Below are positions 36,100 to 45,491 of a stretch of 64,000 nucleotides of DNA, piece by piece. Numbering within the stretch: the stretch's first letter is position 1; every line of letters starts with the position of its first letter. Source of the stretch: CBDEGU01 sp965238045. Its GTDB lineage: Bacteria; Acidobacteriota; Terriglobia; Bryobacterales; UBA6623. Location of the stretch: positions 310,001 to 374,000 of the forward strand of contig CBDEGU010000008.1 in NCBI GenBank assembly GCA_965238045.1. Reading direction: 5' to 3'. The notes beneath the pieces are model-generated. The model saw only the letters and a program-made list of their open reading frames with translations. It did not search any database and was not told the origin of the DNA. Made by a program: the position numbers and the translations under genes.

Positions 36100-36677
36100 T
36101 CAAAGACCTCGTCGTCGGAGTGATCGGCGAAGGCGTCAAGCCATTCGCTGTCAGAAGAGATTTCGCGGAGTGCTTCCACGATTTTATCAGAGGAAAATCC
36201 GGCCCGAACCAGATAGCGAAACAGGCGGGCGACCTGTTTCGGATTCTCAATCCGCGTTGCGGCGTATTTCCCGCCGAGCTTGCGCTCAAGGCTCTCGCGG
36301 ATCAGCCCGGCTTCGTCGCTATGGCGGTACGTCTGCTGGACCGCTTCGCGCGCCACGGTCTCCGCTACGCCGCGGCGCATGAGTTCGCGCAGTACCCGCC
36401 GCTCACCCAGCCTCTCGTACTCCTTGCGAAAGTAGGAGTAGGATTCCGCCACGCTCTCGTCGCTTAAATAGCCGGCCCGGGTGAGCCGATCGACGACTTC
36501 GCCGACATCCTCGGGCCGCGCGGCGCGCCGGCTCAGCCGGGAACGCAACTCCAGCGCCGTGAGCGAACTCCTTCCCAGCGTCCTCAGAGCGTACTCAAAG
36601 AGAGCCTCGGCGGCGAGGGCTTTCGGAGAGGGCGATGCCACTACGCTGATTGTACCCCGCGACCCGGCTCCTGCCAC
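36096..36677 (-). CDS. recX: Regulatory protein RecX
   Basis: A 193-residue RecX-family protein that modulates RecA filaments. It shows three tandem three-helix units, e.g. ALRTLGRSSLTALELRSRL, VVDRLTRAGYLSDESVAES and RVLRELMRRGVAETVAREA. The GTG at 36677 follows a GGAGGGG site that is very close; a second GTG at 36641 would remove 12 residues and match the domain start better, so the start is uncertain. recA is not in the window. It overlaps alaS by 4 bp. Confidence 0.88.
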   Translation of the reverse strand: MAGAGSRGTISVVASPSPKALAAEALFEYALRTLGRSSLTALELRSRLSRRAARPEDVGEVVDRLTRAGYLSDESVAESYSYFRKEYERLGERRVLRELMRRGVAETVAREAVQQTYRHSDEAGLIRESLERKLGGKYAATRIENPKQVARLFRYLVRAGFSSDKIVEALREISSDSEWLDAFADHSDDEVFD

Positions 36678-36742
36678 CCCCTCCTATTGAATCCCGCAAA
36701 ATAACATGACACCTTTTGGTGATTGGATACGTCTATCTATGT

Positions 36743-37820
36743 ATGAGAAGTGGGCAAAGCGGACGGCGGGATTTCGAGGCGCTAGAGAAGCGCCGTTTCG
36801 AAGCGATGCGGTTGCTCGATGCAGGATGTAATCAGTCCCAAACGGCGCGGCGACTCAAGGTCGCGCGGCAAACAGTGAGTGAGTGGCGGCGGCGATATCG
36901 CGAGCAAGGGCCGGCCGGGTTGCGCCAGGGCGGGCGGGACGCAAACCGCGGTTAGACGCCGCCCAACTCGAGCGCCTGGAGTCGCAGTTGCTTCAAGGCC
37001 CCGCAGCGCACGGCTTCCCGACGCCGCTGTGGACCTGCCCGCGCATCGCTCGTCTGATCGCCGACCAGTTCGGCGTGCGCTACCACGCAGGCCATGTCTG
37101 GAAGATCCTGCGGGCGCTCGGCTGGAGCCCGCAACGTCGGGTCGGCAAGGCCCGCGAGCGCAACGAAGGGGCGATCCGCGGCTGGCAGCGCACGACCTGG
37201 CCCCGCGTTAAAAAAAAGCCTGCCAACAAGGCCGCACGATCGTCTTCATCGACGAAAGCGGATTAACTCAGAAGCCGCATCGTTGCCGCACCTGGGCGCC
37301 GCGCGGCGAGACGCCGGTCCTGGAGTTCAACTTCAACTGGAAGAAGCTTTCGGTAGCGGCCGGGCTGAGCTTCCGCAACTTCTACTTCCGGCTGTACCCT
37401 GGCGCGATCGGGGAACTCGAGGTCATCGACTTCCTGAAGGCCTTGGCAGGCCACATCCAAGAGCCGCTACTGATCGTCTGGGACCGGCTGCCGGCGCACC
37501 GCAGCCGTCTGGTAGAGGAGTTCATCGAGCTCTCCGAGGGTCACATCGCAACGGAGTACCTGCCGCCCTATGCGCCGGAGCTGAACCCGGTGGAATACAT
37601 CTGGGCTTACTGGAAGCAGCACGAGCTGCCCAGCGTCTGCCCGAAGGACTATGGGGAACTCGACCAACGCGCTCGGCAAGCCGCGTTTGATTGCCGCTTT
37701 CTGGAAGCAGTCTTCTCTTTGTTTCGATTGATTCTGCCTATGTCCCCGCGAGACCTCGTTCCGGCTCTGGTAACGCTCCTTCCAAAGAGGCCGCATACTA
37801 GCGCTCTTAGAACCACTTAG
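36743..37820 (+). pseudogene. IS630-family transposase in three frames (one indel plus a slippery A8 site)
   Basis: A transposase of about 350 residues spread over three frames. Part 1 (36743 to about 36935) is the helix-turn-helix (QTARRLKVARQTVSEWRRRY). Part 2 (about 36928-37218) continues GRAGRKPRLDAAQLERLES up to TTWPRVKKK. Part 3 (37218-37820) has the DDE core: TIVFIDESGLTQ (Asp), LLIVWDRLPAHRSRL (Asp) and PPYAPELNPVEYIWAYWK (Glu). The second shift falls on A AAA AAG at 37212-37218 in the reading frame, a classic -1 slippery site, so it may be programmed. The first, in GGGCGGGCGGG, looks like an indel. Terminal repeats could not be identified. Confidence 0.8.
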
Positions 37821-38808
37821 TTTTGTTGACGACATTTCTCAACTCCTTGCCCGCGGCGAAGCGTTCGATGTTGTCGAGCAGAACCGCCAGATGGCGCTCG
37901 GAAATTCGCGGCGAATAGCCGGCGATGTGAGGCGTGATGATGACGTTCTCCATCTTCCAGAGTGGATGATCGGCCGGCAGCGGTTCGGTTTCGAAGACAT
38001 CGAGCGCGGCGCCGGCGATGTCACCCGCTTCGAGCGCCGCCGTGAGGTCGCTGAGATCGACGATCGCGCCACGGCCGATGTTGATCAGGCGGGCGCTCGA
38101 GTCCATTCGCTTGAACTGTTCAGCACGAAACATCTTTTCGGTATCGGGTGTATGGGGGGCGGCGATGACGACGAAATCGCTTTTTTCGAGCAAATCCGGC
38201 AGCCGGTCTAGTTTCCAGCATTCCACCCCCGGCGGCGGCTTGGGCCGGGCCGAGTCCACGGCGAGAACCTGCATGCCGAAGGCCAAGCCGCGTCGGGCGA
38301 TCTCCGAGCCGATGTGTCCCAGCCCGACGATGCCCAGGGTCGCATCGGCCAGGTGCATGTGCGCACGGTCGATGTCGTTCCGCACTCCAGGGCCGGTGAT
38401 GAAACCGTGCCGCCGTGCCGCCTCGCCGCCAAGGGGTTCCCAGCGGGCCTCGGTCTGAGCACGTATGTAGATGTGCAGGTTTCGCGCGAAGCAAAGGATG
38501 TAGCCGAAGACTTGATCGGCGATGATGTCGGAATACAGCCCCCGCATGTTGGTCAACTGGCACGCGTGTGCTATCAGCTCTGGAAAGACGTAGTGTTCCA
38601 GGCTGGCGGTCGGCGACTGAATCCAGCGCAACTCTCCGGCCGCAGCTAGCAGTTGGGGCGTTATCTTGCCGAAAAAGCCATCGGCGTCGGCGATCGCTTC
38701 CAGCGCCGCCTGTTCCGAGCCGGCATTGACGACCGTCATGTCGCCCGCCGCGGCGACGATCCGGCCCAGGCGCTCCTCTTCCACGGAGGGATGAATCACT
38801 AGCTTCAT
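37807..38808 (-). CDS. D-2-hydroxyacid dehydrogenase family protein
   Basis: A 333-residue NAD(P)-dependent dehydrogenase. The Rossmann motif is LGIVGLGHIGSEIARRG near residue 143; catalytic residues are Arg in LINIGRGAIVDL, Glu in LDVFETEPLPADHP and His in VIITPHIAGYSPR. It is short and lacks the ACT domain of SerA, so it may act on glyoxylate, hydroxypyruvate or another 2-oxoacid. ATG 38808 follows a GGAGGA site; a longer reading adds 22 residues without homology. The 3' end overlaps the IS630 fragment by 14 bp. Confidence 0.85.
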   Translation of the reverse strand: MKLVIHPSVEEERLGRIVAAAGDMTVVNAGSEQAALEAIADADGFFGKITPQLLAAAGELRWIQSPTASLEHYVFPELIAHACQLTNMRGLYSDIIADQVFGYILCFARNLHIYIRAQTEARWEPLGGEAARRHGFITGPGVRNDIDRAHMHLADATLGIVGLGHIGSEIARRGLAFGMQVLAVDSARPKPPPGVECWKLDRLPDLLEKSDFVVIAAPHTPDTEKMFRAEQFKRMDSSARLINIGRGAIVDLSDLTAALEAGDIAGAALDVFETEPLPADHPLWKMENVIITPHIAGYSPRISERHLAVLLDNIERFAAGKELRNVVNKTKWF

Positions 38809-39052
38809 GCGGGAGTCCTCCGGTCTGCTGTTGAGAAGCCACTCGAGAGGCGATCGCCGCGAAGGCCGCGACAACTCGACAGTCTCCTACGAGCATACGC
38901 GGACACGGAAACAAAAGGAGCGGACGAGCGGTAAACTTTATCCGCGATTGAGAACATGACCGTCCAGCGACGATTCTAGCGAGTGCCCGGTGGGCGAGCC
39001 CCGCGCTCCGGTGGTGGCGGGACACATTGGACATGGTTTTTCCATGGACGAA

Positions 39053-39472
39053 TTAGGAGTTTGCGGAAGACCGCGCCGCATGGTTCTTGGGTCTGGGATC
39101 GGCCGACACGACGAGCTTCATGCCGCGAACCTGCTCCACGCGAATCGTATCGCCGGGTCGGACCGTTGCTAGAGAGTCGCGCGTCTTGGCCTTCCATAGC
39201 TCTCCGCCGACTTGCACAAAACCTTCCGGATCGAGAGCTTCCTTGGCGACGCCCGTTGCTCCGACCATCTTGTCCGAGGCCGAGGGAACCCTGCCCTCAT
39301 ACGCGGAACGCAGAAATGGGTAGAGCGCGGCGTCCTTGACGACCAGGAGCACGAAGATGGCGACGGCGGCGGTGACCGGCAAATCGAACCATCTATGGGC
39401 CAACAGCAGAGCCATGATGGCGAGTATCCAGCCCGGAATCTGAAACAACCAGTAGCGCGAGCGGGTGGTCAT
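39053..39472 (-). CDS. NfeD family protein (short form)
   Basis: A 139-residue protein. Two membrane segments lie at about residues 8-24 and 31-48, followed by an OB-fold domain with GATGVAKEALDPEGFVQVGG and ELWKAKT near residues 70-95 and LVVSADPR near the end, matching the C-terminal domain of NfeD. The ClpP-like protease domain of long NfeD proteins is absent. These proteins often pair with stomatin-like proteins, none of which is seen here. It lies 15 bp after glcD on the same strand. The 244 bp toward the dehydrogenase hold no gene. Confidence 0.75.
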   Translation of the reverse strand: MTTRSRYWLFQIPGWILAIMALLLAHRWFDLPVTAAVAIFVLLVVKDAALYPFLRSAYEGRVPSASDKMVGATGVAKEALDPEGFVQVGGELWKAKTRDSLATVRPGDTIRVEQVRGMKLVVSADPRPKNHAARSSANS

Positions 39473-39487
39473 GGAATTGAGGCGCGC

Positions 39488-40960
39488 CTACCACTCCGTT
39501 TGCTTGCCCCGGCTGGTCATGGGGCGCACTTCAAGGCAGCCCTTGCCCGTGGGCAGCAGCTTGCCGGGATTGAGCCGCCTATCGGGATTGAAGACCTTGA
39601 TCAGCCCCTCCATCATGTCGAGGCTGTCTTGGCTGAACGCCAGAGGCATGAGATCGTTCTTCTCCATGCCGACGCCGTGCTCGCCGGTGATCGCACCGCC
39701 GACCTCGAGACAGTAGGTCAAGATCTCGGCCCCAGCCTGCTTGGTCTTCTCCAGCTCGCCGGGATTTCGCGCGTCAAAAAGAATGATCGGATGCATGTTA
39801 CCGTCGCCGGCATGAAAAATATTGCTGATCGTCAGGCTGTACTTTTCCGCCACCCGGTAGATGAAGCGCAACGTATCGGCAATGTGCGTTCTCGGTACCA
39901 CGCCGTCTTGGACGTAGTAGGTCGGGCTCACGCGGCCCACGGCCCCAAAGGCATTCTTACGGCCCTTCCAAAGCAGGGCGCGTTCCTCTTCCGAGCGGGC
40001 CAGGCGCACCTCGCGCGCATGACACTTGGTACAGACGGCGAGGATCTGTTCGGCCTGCGCTTCGACTGTCTCGGTGAGCCCTTCGAGTTCGATCAACAGC
40101 ACCGCGTTGGCATCCATGGGATATCCGGCATGGGTGGCTTCCTCGACCATGCGCAGCATCACGCCGTCGAGCATCTCCATGGCGGCGGGAATGATGGCGC
40201 ATGCGGTGATCTCTCCGACGGTCGAAGCCGCGTCTTCCGCCTCGTCGTAGATCGCCAGCAGTGTCTTGATCTTTTCCGGGGAACGCGTCAAGCGCACGAT
40301 GACTTTCGTAATCAGCGCCATGGTTCCTTCCGAGCCTGTCAGCAGGCCTGTAAGGTCATAGCCAGCCGGGTCGGCCTCCTTGCCGCCGGTGGTGATGACC
40401 GTGCCGTCTGGCAAGACCGCTTCCAGGCCAAGCGTGTGATTGGTCGTTACGCCGTAGAGCAGGGTGTGGGGACCACCAGAGTTTTCGGCGACGTTTCCCC
40501 CGATGGTGCAGGCTCGCTGACTCGACGGGTCGGGAGCGTAGTAGTATCCATTACCCTGCACCGCCAAGGTGATATCGAGATTGACCACGCCGGGCTGTAC
40601 GACCGCGCACTCGTTTTCCAGATCGATTTCCAGGATCTTATTCATGCGGGCGAAGGCAACCATCACGCCGCCTTCGACCGGGATGGCGCCACCGCTCAAC
40701 CCCGTGCCGGCGCCGCGGCCGACAAGCGGCAAGTTGTTCTCGTGGCAAACTTTAACGATTTCGACGACCTGCTCAGTCGAAGTCGGGAATACGACGCAGT
40801 CGGGCTCGGCGGTATCGATGCTGGCGTCGTATTCGTACAGCATCAGTTCCTGAGGCCGGTCGAGAACCGCCTTCGCGCCAACGATTTGCCTCAGTTCTTC
40901 AACCGTTTGAGAAGAAATCACTCTCAGATGATATACTATATGGTCGTCCGCCGAGCGCAT
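39488..40960 (-). CDS. glcD: Glycolate oxidase subunit GlcD / FAD-linked 2-hydroxyacid oxidase
   Basis: A 490-residue flavoprotein of the VAO/PCMH fold. The FAD-binding segment shows PLVGRGAGTGLSGGAIPV, DPSSQRACTIGGNVAENSGG and GLLTGSEGTMALITKV; the C-terminal substrate domain has IFHAGDGNMHPII and GGAITGEHGVGMEKNDLM. It oxidises glycolate or D-lactate. The partner subunits GlcE and GlcF are not adjacent, so the substrate and the electron acceptor are unsure. A GTG at 40921 would remove 13 residues and is an alternative start. It is divergent from guaA with only 44 bp between them. Confidence 0.88.
   Translation of the reverse strand: MRSADDHIVYHLRVISSQTVEELRQIVGAKAVLDRPQELMLYEYDASIDTAEPDCVVFPTSTEQVVEIVKVCHENNLPLVGRGAGTGLSGGAIPVEGGVMVAFARMNKILEIDLENECAVVQPGVVNLDITLAVQGNGYYYAPDPSSQRACTIGGNVAENSGGPHTLLYGVTTNHTLGLEAVLPDGTVITTGGKEADPAGYDLTGLLTGSEGTMALITKVIVRLTRSPEKIKTLLAIYDEAEDAASTVGEITACAIIPAAMEMLDGVMLRMVEEATHAGYPMDANAVLLIELEGLTETVEAQAEQILAVCTKCHAREVRLARSEEERALLWKGRKNAFGAVGRVSPTYYVQDGVVPRTHIADTLRFIYRVAEKYSLTISNIFHAGDGNMHPIILFDARNPGELEKTKQAGAEILTYCLEVGGAITGEHGVGMEKNDLMPLAFSQDSLDMMEGLIKVFNPDRRLNPGKLLPTGKGCLEVRPMTSRGKQTEW
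40907..40937 (+). promoter_or_regulatory. Candidate guaA promoter inside the 5' end of glcD
   Basis: TTGAGA at 40907-40912 and TATACT at 40932-40937, spacer 19 bp, point toward guaA and lie 70 bp before its ATG. If real, it sits within the glcD coding start, unless glcD begins at the GTG at 40921. Confidence 0.35.
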
Positions 40961-41004
40961 CGTTCTCGCAAGATCTTTATTCTCTGGTAGATACGCTCGT
41001 CCTT

Positions 41005-42798
41005 ATGGAAAAAATCGCCGTACTTGACTCCGGTGGGCAATATTGCCACTTGATTGCCCGCAAGGTCCGTGAACTTGGCGTGTACGCCGAGATTCATCCT
41101 CTAGGGATTGCACCTAAGAAACTGATGGCCCACCGGGGGGTAATCATTTCGGGCGGGCCGTCGAGCGTTTTCGACAAAGACTCTCCGCGGCCGAAACCCA
41201 AGCTCTTCGAACTTAAGCGGCCGATCCTTGGAATTTGCTACGGCCACCAGTTGATGGCCAAGGCCATGGACGGCGTCGTCGAGGCCGGCGAAGCACACGA
41301 ATTCGGGCGCGCCGACCTCCGGGTTCGTCATGAGATGCCCTTGTTCGACGAATTGCCGTTGCGCCAGCGCGTGTGGATGAGTCACGGGGACCATGTGGTG
41401 CAACTGCCGCCGGGCTTCGAGACGCTGGCCGATACAAGGCAGTGTTCGGTGGCGGCGATGGGAGACGTCCGCCGCCACTACTACGGATTGCAATTTCACC
41501 CCGAAGTGGTCCACTCAGCGTATGGCAACGAGATATTGCGGAACTTCCTCCAGAAGATTTGCCGCTGCCGCATGGACTGGCGTCCGCAGGACCGCGTGCT
41601 GGCGATCTTTGAGGAGATTCGGCGGGCGGTCAAGCGCCGGCGAGTACTCTTCTTCTTGAGCGGCGGAGTCGATTCTTCGGTGGCCTACGCCCTGACGGTG
41701 AAGGCGCTCGGTCCGAGTCAGGTGCACGCCATCTACGTCGATACAGGCTTTATGCGCGCGGACGAGACGCTGAAGATTCAAAAGGCGTTCCTGACGCTGG
41801 GATTCGGGCCGCTGGAAGTTGTGGCCGCGCGCGGGCAGTTCCTCAGCGCTTTGCGCGGCGTAGTCGAACCGGAAAAGAAACGGCAGCTCATCGGACGGCT
41901 CTTTGTCGACGTGCAGGACCAGATTCTCGAACAGGACGAGTTCTCCGGTGAGGAGTGGATGCTCGGTCAGGGTACCATCTATCCCGACCGGATCGAGTCG
42001 GGTGCGACCACCACATCGGCGGTGATTAAGACGCATCACAACCGCGTGGACCGCATCACCGAGATGATTGATCAAGGCCGCGTGATCGAGCCGCTGGCGG
42101 AGTTTTACAAGGACGAGGTCAGGCTGCTCGGGCGCGTGCTTGGGCTTCCGCAGCGGCTCATCAATCGTCAGCCGTTTCCTGGTCCGGGCCTTGCAATTCG
42201 CTGTCTGTGCGCGAAGAAAGCCGCCAAGCCCCAGACTGACAACGACATCGCGGCGCTGGCCAAGGCCTCCGGGTATCGCTCTTTCGTGCTGCCGATACGC
42301 AGCGTCGGAGTGCAGGGCGACAGCCGCAGCTACGCCAAACTAACCATCCTGCATGGTGGCGCTCTTGACTACCGCTCGGTGCTGCCGCTGGCGACCGAAA
42401 TCACGAACCGCTTCCGCTATACCAATCGCGTGGCCCTCGCCCTGGCGCCGAAACGTTGGCGTACCGCGGAGTGGAAAATCCGCGCCGCCACTCTGACGCG
42501 GAAGCGCCTCACACTACTACAGGAAGCCGACCAGGTCGTGAGCGAGTACCTCCGCAATCACAATCTCGTCCGCCGTATCTGGCAATGTCCCGTGGTGCTG
42601 CTGCCTCTCACCCGTTCCGGCGGAGAAACGATCGCGCTTCGCCCGGTAACCTCGGTCGACGGCATGACGGCCGAAGTCGCGCAATTGTCGGCCGCGCGCA
42701 TGGCGGAGCTGACCCGCCAACTGATGAGCTTGGACGATGTCGACGCCGTGTTGTACGACCTCTCCAACAAACCACCCGCAACGATCGAATGGGAATGA
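41005..42798 (+). CDS. guaA: GMP synthase (glutamine-hydrolysing), long form
   Basis: A 597-residue enzyme that converts XMP to GMP. The class I amidotransferase part has ILGICYGHQLMAKAM (Cys) and GLQFHPEVVHSAYG (His, Glu). The ATP pyrophosphatase part has LFFLSGGVDSSVAYAL (P-loop), LGQGTIYPDRIESG and RQPFPGPGLAIR; the protein ends KPPATIEWE. It is about 75 residues longer than E. coli GuaA. The extra piece, roughly residues 400-500, follows the FPGPGLAIR motif and contains VLPIRSVGVQGDSRSYAKL, which resembles part of the normal C-terminal dimerisation domain. No guaB is adjacent. Confidence 0.93.
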   Translation: MEKIAVLDSGGQYCHLIARKVRELGVYAEIHPLGIAPKKLMAHRGVIISGGPSSVFDKDSPRPKPKLFELKRPILGICYGHQLMAKAMDGVVEAGEAHEFGRADLRVRHEMPLFDELPLRQRVWMSHGDHVVQLPPGFETLADTRQCSVAAMGDVRRHYYGLQFHPEVVHSAYGNEILRNFLQKICRCRMDWRPQDRVLAIFEEIRRAVKRRRVLFFLSGGVDSSVAYALTVKALGPSQVHAIYVDTGFMRADETLKIQKAFLTLGFGPLEVVAARGQFLSALRGVVEPEKKRQLIGRLFVDVQDQILEQDEFSGEEWMLGQGTIYPDRIESGATTTSAVIKTHHNRVDRITEMIDQGRVIEPLAEFYKDEVRLLGRVLGLPQRLINRQPFPGPGLAIRCLCAKKAAKPQTDNDIAALAKASGYRSFVLPIRSVGVQGDSRSYAKLTILHGGALDYRSVLPLATEITNRFRYTNRVALALAPKRWRTAEWKIRAATLTRKRLTLLQEADQVVSEYLRNHNLVRRIWQCPVVLLPLTRSGGETIALRPVTSVDGMTAEVAQLSAARMAELTRQLMSLDDVDAVLYDLSNKPPATIEWE

Positions 42799-42885
42799 GA
42801 CCGGCCCGTTGCCGTTGCTTTCCTGGCGGCCCGGCGGGCGGGATGAGATGAGCGATCCGGGACCGCAAGATGCCCGAGTTGCCTG

Positions 42886-43692
42886 ATGCCTGAGCTGCCC
42901 GAGGTGGAAACGATCATACGGGGACTGGCCCCCCGGCTCGCGAACCGCCGCATTGCCTCAGCCGAGATTCTCCTGCCGCAATTGGTTGCCGGTGATGCCG
43001 ATCATGCCGCCGAGAAGCTGCGCGGACGCACGATTCGCCGCATTCGGCGGCACGGGAAATACATTCTCTTCGAGCTTCACGACCGGCGCGGCGAATGTCT
43101 GCTTGTGGTTCATCTGCGCATGACCGGCAACTTCATTCTCGATGCCGAGCCGGGCCCGCACACGCGAGCCATTGTTCAGATGGAAGACGGGCCCGTGCTG
43201 ATCTACAACGACATCAGAAAATTCGGCCGTTGGCAGATATCGGATGAGCTGCCCGAGCGGCTGCGCCAGTTAGGACCGGAGCCGCTCGAAATCACCGCGG
43301 ACGAGTTTCTTTGCCGGCTTCGCAGCCGGAGAACGATGGTCAAGGCATTGCTCCTCGATCAAGAGTTTCTGCGCGGGTTGGGAAATATCTATGCCGATGA
43401 GTCGCTGTTTCGCGCGCGCATCCACCCGGCGAAGCGCGCGGCCACGATCGGGAGGATTCGCGCGGCGCGCCTGCGCGAGGCGATTCGTGAAGTGCTTACC
43501 GACGCCATCGCCCAGGGAGGCTCGAGCATCAGCGACTTCGTCAATAGCGCCGGCGAGCAAGGCTACTTCCAGCTCTCCACCGCCGTGTATGGCAAGACCG
43601 GCGAGCCGTGCCAGGTTTGCGGAGGCAAAATCCGGCGGATGACGATCGCCAGCCGAAGTACGCATTTCTGCCCGCGCTGCCAGAGACGCTAG
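42886..43692 (+). CDS. mutM: Formamidopyrimidine-DNA glycosylase
   Basis: A 268-residue Fpg that removes oxidised guanines. The catalytic Pro2 and Glu3 are in MPELPEVET; the conserved Lys is in RHGKYILFEL; the helix-two-turn-helix region has LRGLGNIYADESLF; the C-terminal zinc finger has CQVCGGKIRR and HFCPRCQRR, with four Cys. All key residues are present. It lies 88 bp after guaA on the same strand. Confidence 0.96.
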   Translation: MPELPEVETIIRGLAPRLANRRIASAEILLPQLVAGDADHAAEKLRGRTIRRIRRHGKYILFELHDRRGECLLVVHLRMTGNFILDAEPGPHTRAIVQMEDGPVLIYNDIRKFGRWQISDELPERLRQLGPEPLEITADEFLCRLRSRRTMVKALLLDQEFLRGLGNIYADESLFRARIHPAKRAATIGRIRAARLREAIREVLTDAIAQGGSSISDFVNSAGEQGYFQLSTAVYGKTGEPCQVCGGKIRRMTIASRSTHFCPRCQRR

Positions 43693-43824
43693 CCGCCGCT
43701 GCGTTTCTGGCGTGGCCAGGCCCTTGTGGTAACTTTTCACACCCGTCGGCGAACATAGTTAGCAGGAAGACGCAATGCAGGCAAGGCGGCTCCGTCGGGG
43801 CCGCCAGCGAGGGTCTTGAAGATC

Positions 43825-45480
43825 ATGAACCGGTACGCCACTATCATCAAAGGAATCACGGCCGCGCTCATCGTCGCGGCCGTGATTTTGTTCATGCGCG
43901 CCTTGCCGCTCGATAGCGGGCTGCAATGGCTCACGATCCGCGTTCAGAGTTTGGGCGCCTGGGGACCGCTGATCTATGCCGCGATCTACGCCGTGGCCGC
44001 GGTGTTCTTCGTCCCTGGTTCAGCGCTGACGCTGGCGGCGGGGGCGATCTTCGGTCTCTTCTGGGGCACGATCTCGGTCTCGATTGGCGCGACCACCGCC
44101 GCGGCGCTGTCGTTCCTGATTGCGCGCTACCTGGCGCGTGACAAGATCGCCAAGATGGCGGCGGCCAACCCGAAATTCGACGCCATCGACACGGCGATCG
44201 GCGAAGGCGGCTGGAAGATCGTAGCTCTGCTGCGGCTCTCGCCGGCCATGCCCTTTAATTTGCAGAATTATCTCTACGGGCTGACCGCCGTGCGGTTCTG
44301 GCCCTGCGTGCTGGCGAGCTGGGTGTTCATGCTGCCGGGCGGATTTCTCTATGTCTACCTGGGGCATATCGGCAGCCAGGGGCTGGCCGCCGCCGGCGGG
44401 GCGGGAGGACGGGGCGCCGGCCAGTGGGCTCTGCTCACCGTGGGTCTGCTCGCCACCGTCGCGGTCAGCGTGTATGTGACCCGTCTGGCGAACCGCGAGA
44501 TTCAGAGGCGCACGAAAATCGAGGGACCCAAACCGGCTCCCAAGGCGCCGCCGGCCGAGACCTTCCAGCCGGGGCCGCTGCCGCGAGGCGTGATGATCAC
44601 CGCCGCGCTGGCGGTGCTGCTTTTTGGCTCGGCGCTCTATGCCTACGCCGAACGCGACGCTCTGCGCGGACTGTTCGGACCGCCTCCGGTCGAACTCAGC
44701 GAAGCCTATGCCGCCGGGCCGGGGCAGCTTGAGTTCGACCATTCCGTGCTGGACGCGCTGCTCTCGGCCCGCGTCGATCAAGATGGCTGGGTCGATTACG
44801 ACGGCCTTGCCGGGGACGCGGCGCAACTTGACGCCTATATCGCCACGCTGGCCGAGGCGCGCTTTGATGAGCTGGGCCGGGACGACAAACTTGCTTTACT
44901 TATCAACGCCTATAACGCTTTCACGCTGCGGCTGATTCTCGATCACTATCCGCTCGTCTCGATCCTTGAGATACCAGACGAGAAGCGCTGGGACGACCGC
45001 CGCTGGCGAGTCGGCGGACAATTGTGGAGCTTGTCGGATATCGAGCACCAGCAGATCCGCCCGAAATTCATCGAGCCCCGCGCGCACTTCGCTCTCAATT
45101 GCGCTTCGATCGGATGTCCGAAACTTCGCAACGAAGCCTACCGCGGCGGGCGCATCGAAGAGCAGCTCGCCGATCAGGCCCGTTACGCGCACTCGGACAA
45201 GCGCTGGTTCTTCTTCGACGCAGAGGCGAATGAACTCTGGCTGACTCAGCTCTACGACTGGTACCGCGGCGATTTCGAGCAAGCCGGCCAGTCGCTCGCC
45301 CGCTACGCGGCGCGCTTTTCTCCGCCGCTCCAACAAGCCCTTGACGGTGGCCGAGAACCCGCCATCCACTGGCTACAATATGACTGGAATCTGAACCAGT
45401 GGCAGCCCGACGCTCAGTCCCTGACCCAACCAGACAATCGTCCGGCGTCCGGGAGCAAGGCCGCGGCCCGCCGCGGTTAG
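43825..45480 (+). CDS. VTT (TVP38/TMEM64) membrane domain fused to a DUF547 domain
   Basis: A 551-residue two-part protein. Residues about 5-225 form a VTT/SNARE-associated membrane domain of the TVP38/TMEM64 type (FVPGSALTLAAGAIFGLFWG, AALSFLIARYLARDKI, SPAMPFNLQNYLYG). After a Pro/Ala linker and another membrane segment (about 255-272), residues about 295-530 match DUF547 (DKLALLINAYNAFTL, HFALNCASIGCPKL), placed outside the cytoplasm. The function of DUF547 is not known. The next gene, 12 bp on, is a MerA-like flavoprotein; such genes often neighbour TMEM64 proteins. ATG 43825 is preferred to TTG 43816. Confidence 0.8.
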   Translation: MNRYATIIKGITAALIVAAVILFMRALPLDSGLQWLTIRVQSLGAWGPLIYAAIYAVAAVFFVPGSALTLAAGAIFGLFWGTISVSIGATTAAALSFLIARYLARDKIAKMAAANPKFDAIDTAIGEGGWKIVALLRLSPAMPFNLQNYLYGLTAVRFWPCVLASWVFMLPGGFLYVYLGHIGSQGLAAAGGAGGRGAGQWALLTVGLLATVAVSVYVTRLANREIQRRTKIEGPKPAPKAPPAETFQPGPLPRGVMITAALAVLLFGSALYAYAERDALRGLFGPPPVELSEAYAAGPGQLEFDHSVLDALLSARVDQDGWVDYDGLAGDAAQLDAYIATLAEARFDELGRDDKLALLINAYNAFTLRLILDHYPLVSILEIPDEKRWDDRRWRVGGQLWSLSDIEHQQIRPKFIEPRAHFALNCASIGCPKLRNEAYRGGRIEEQLADQARYAHSDKRWFFFDAEANELWLTQLYDWYRGDFEQAGQSLARYAARFSPPLQQALDGGREPAIHWLQYDWNLNQWQPDAQSLTQPDNRPASGSKAAARRG

Positions 45481-45491
45481 GAACCAATTTC

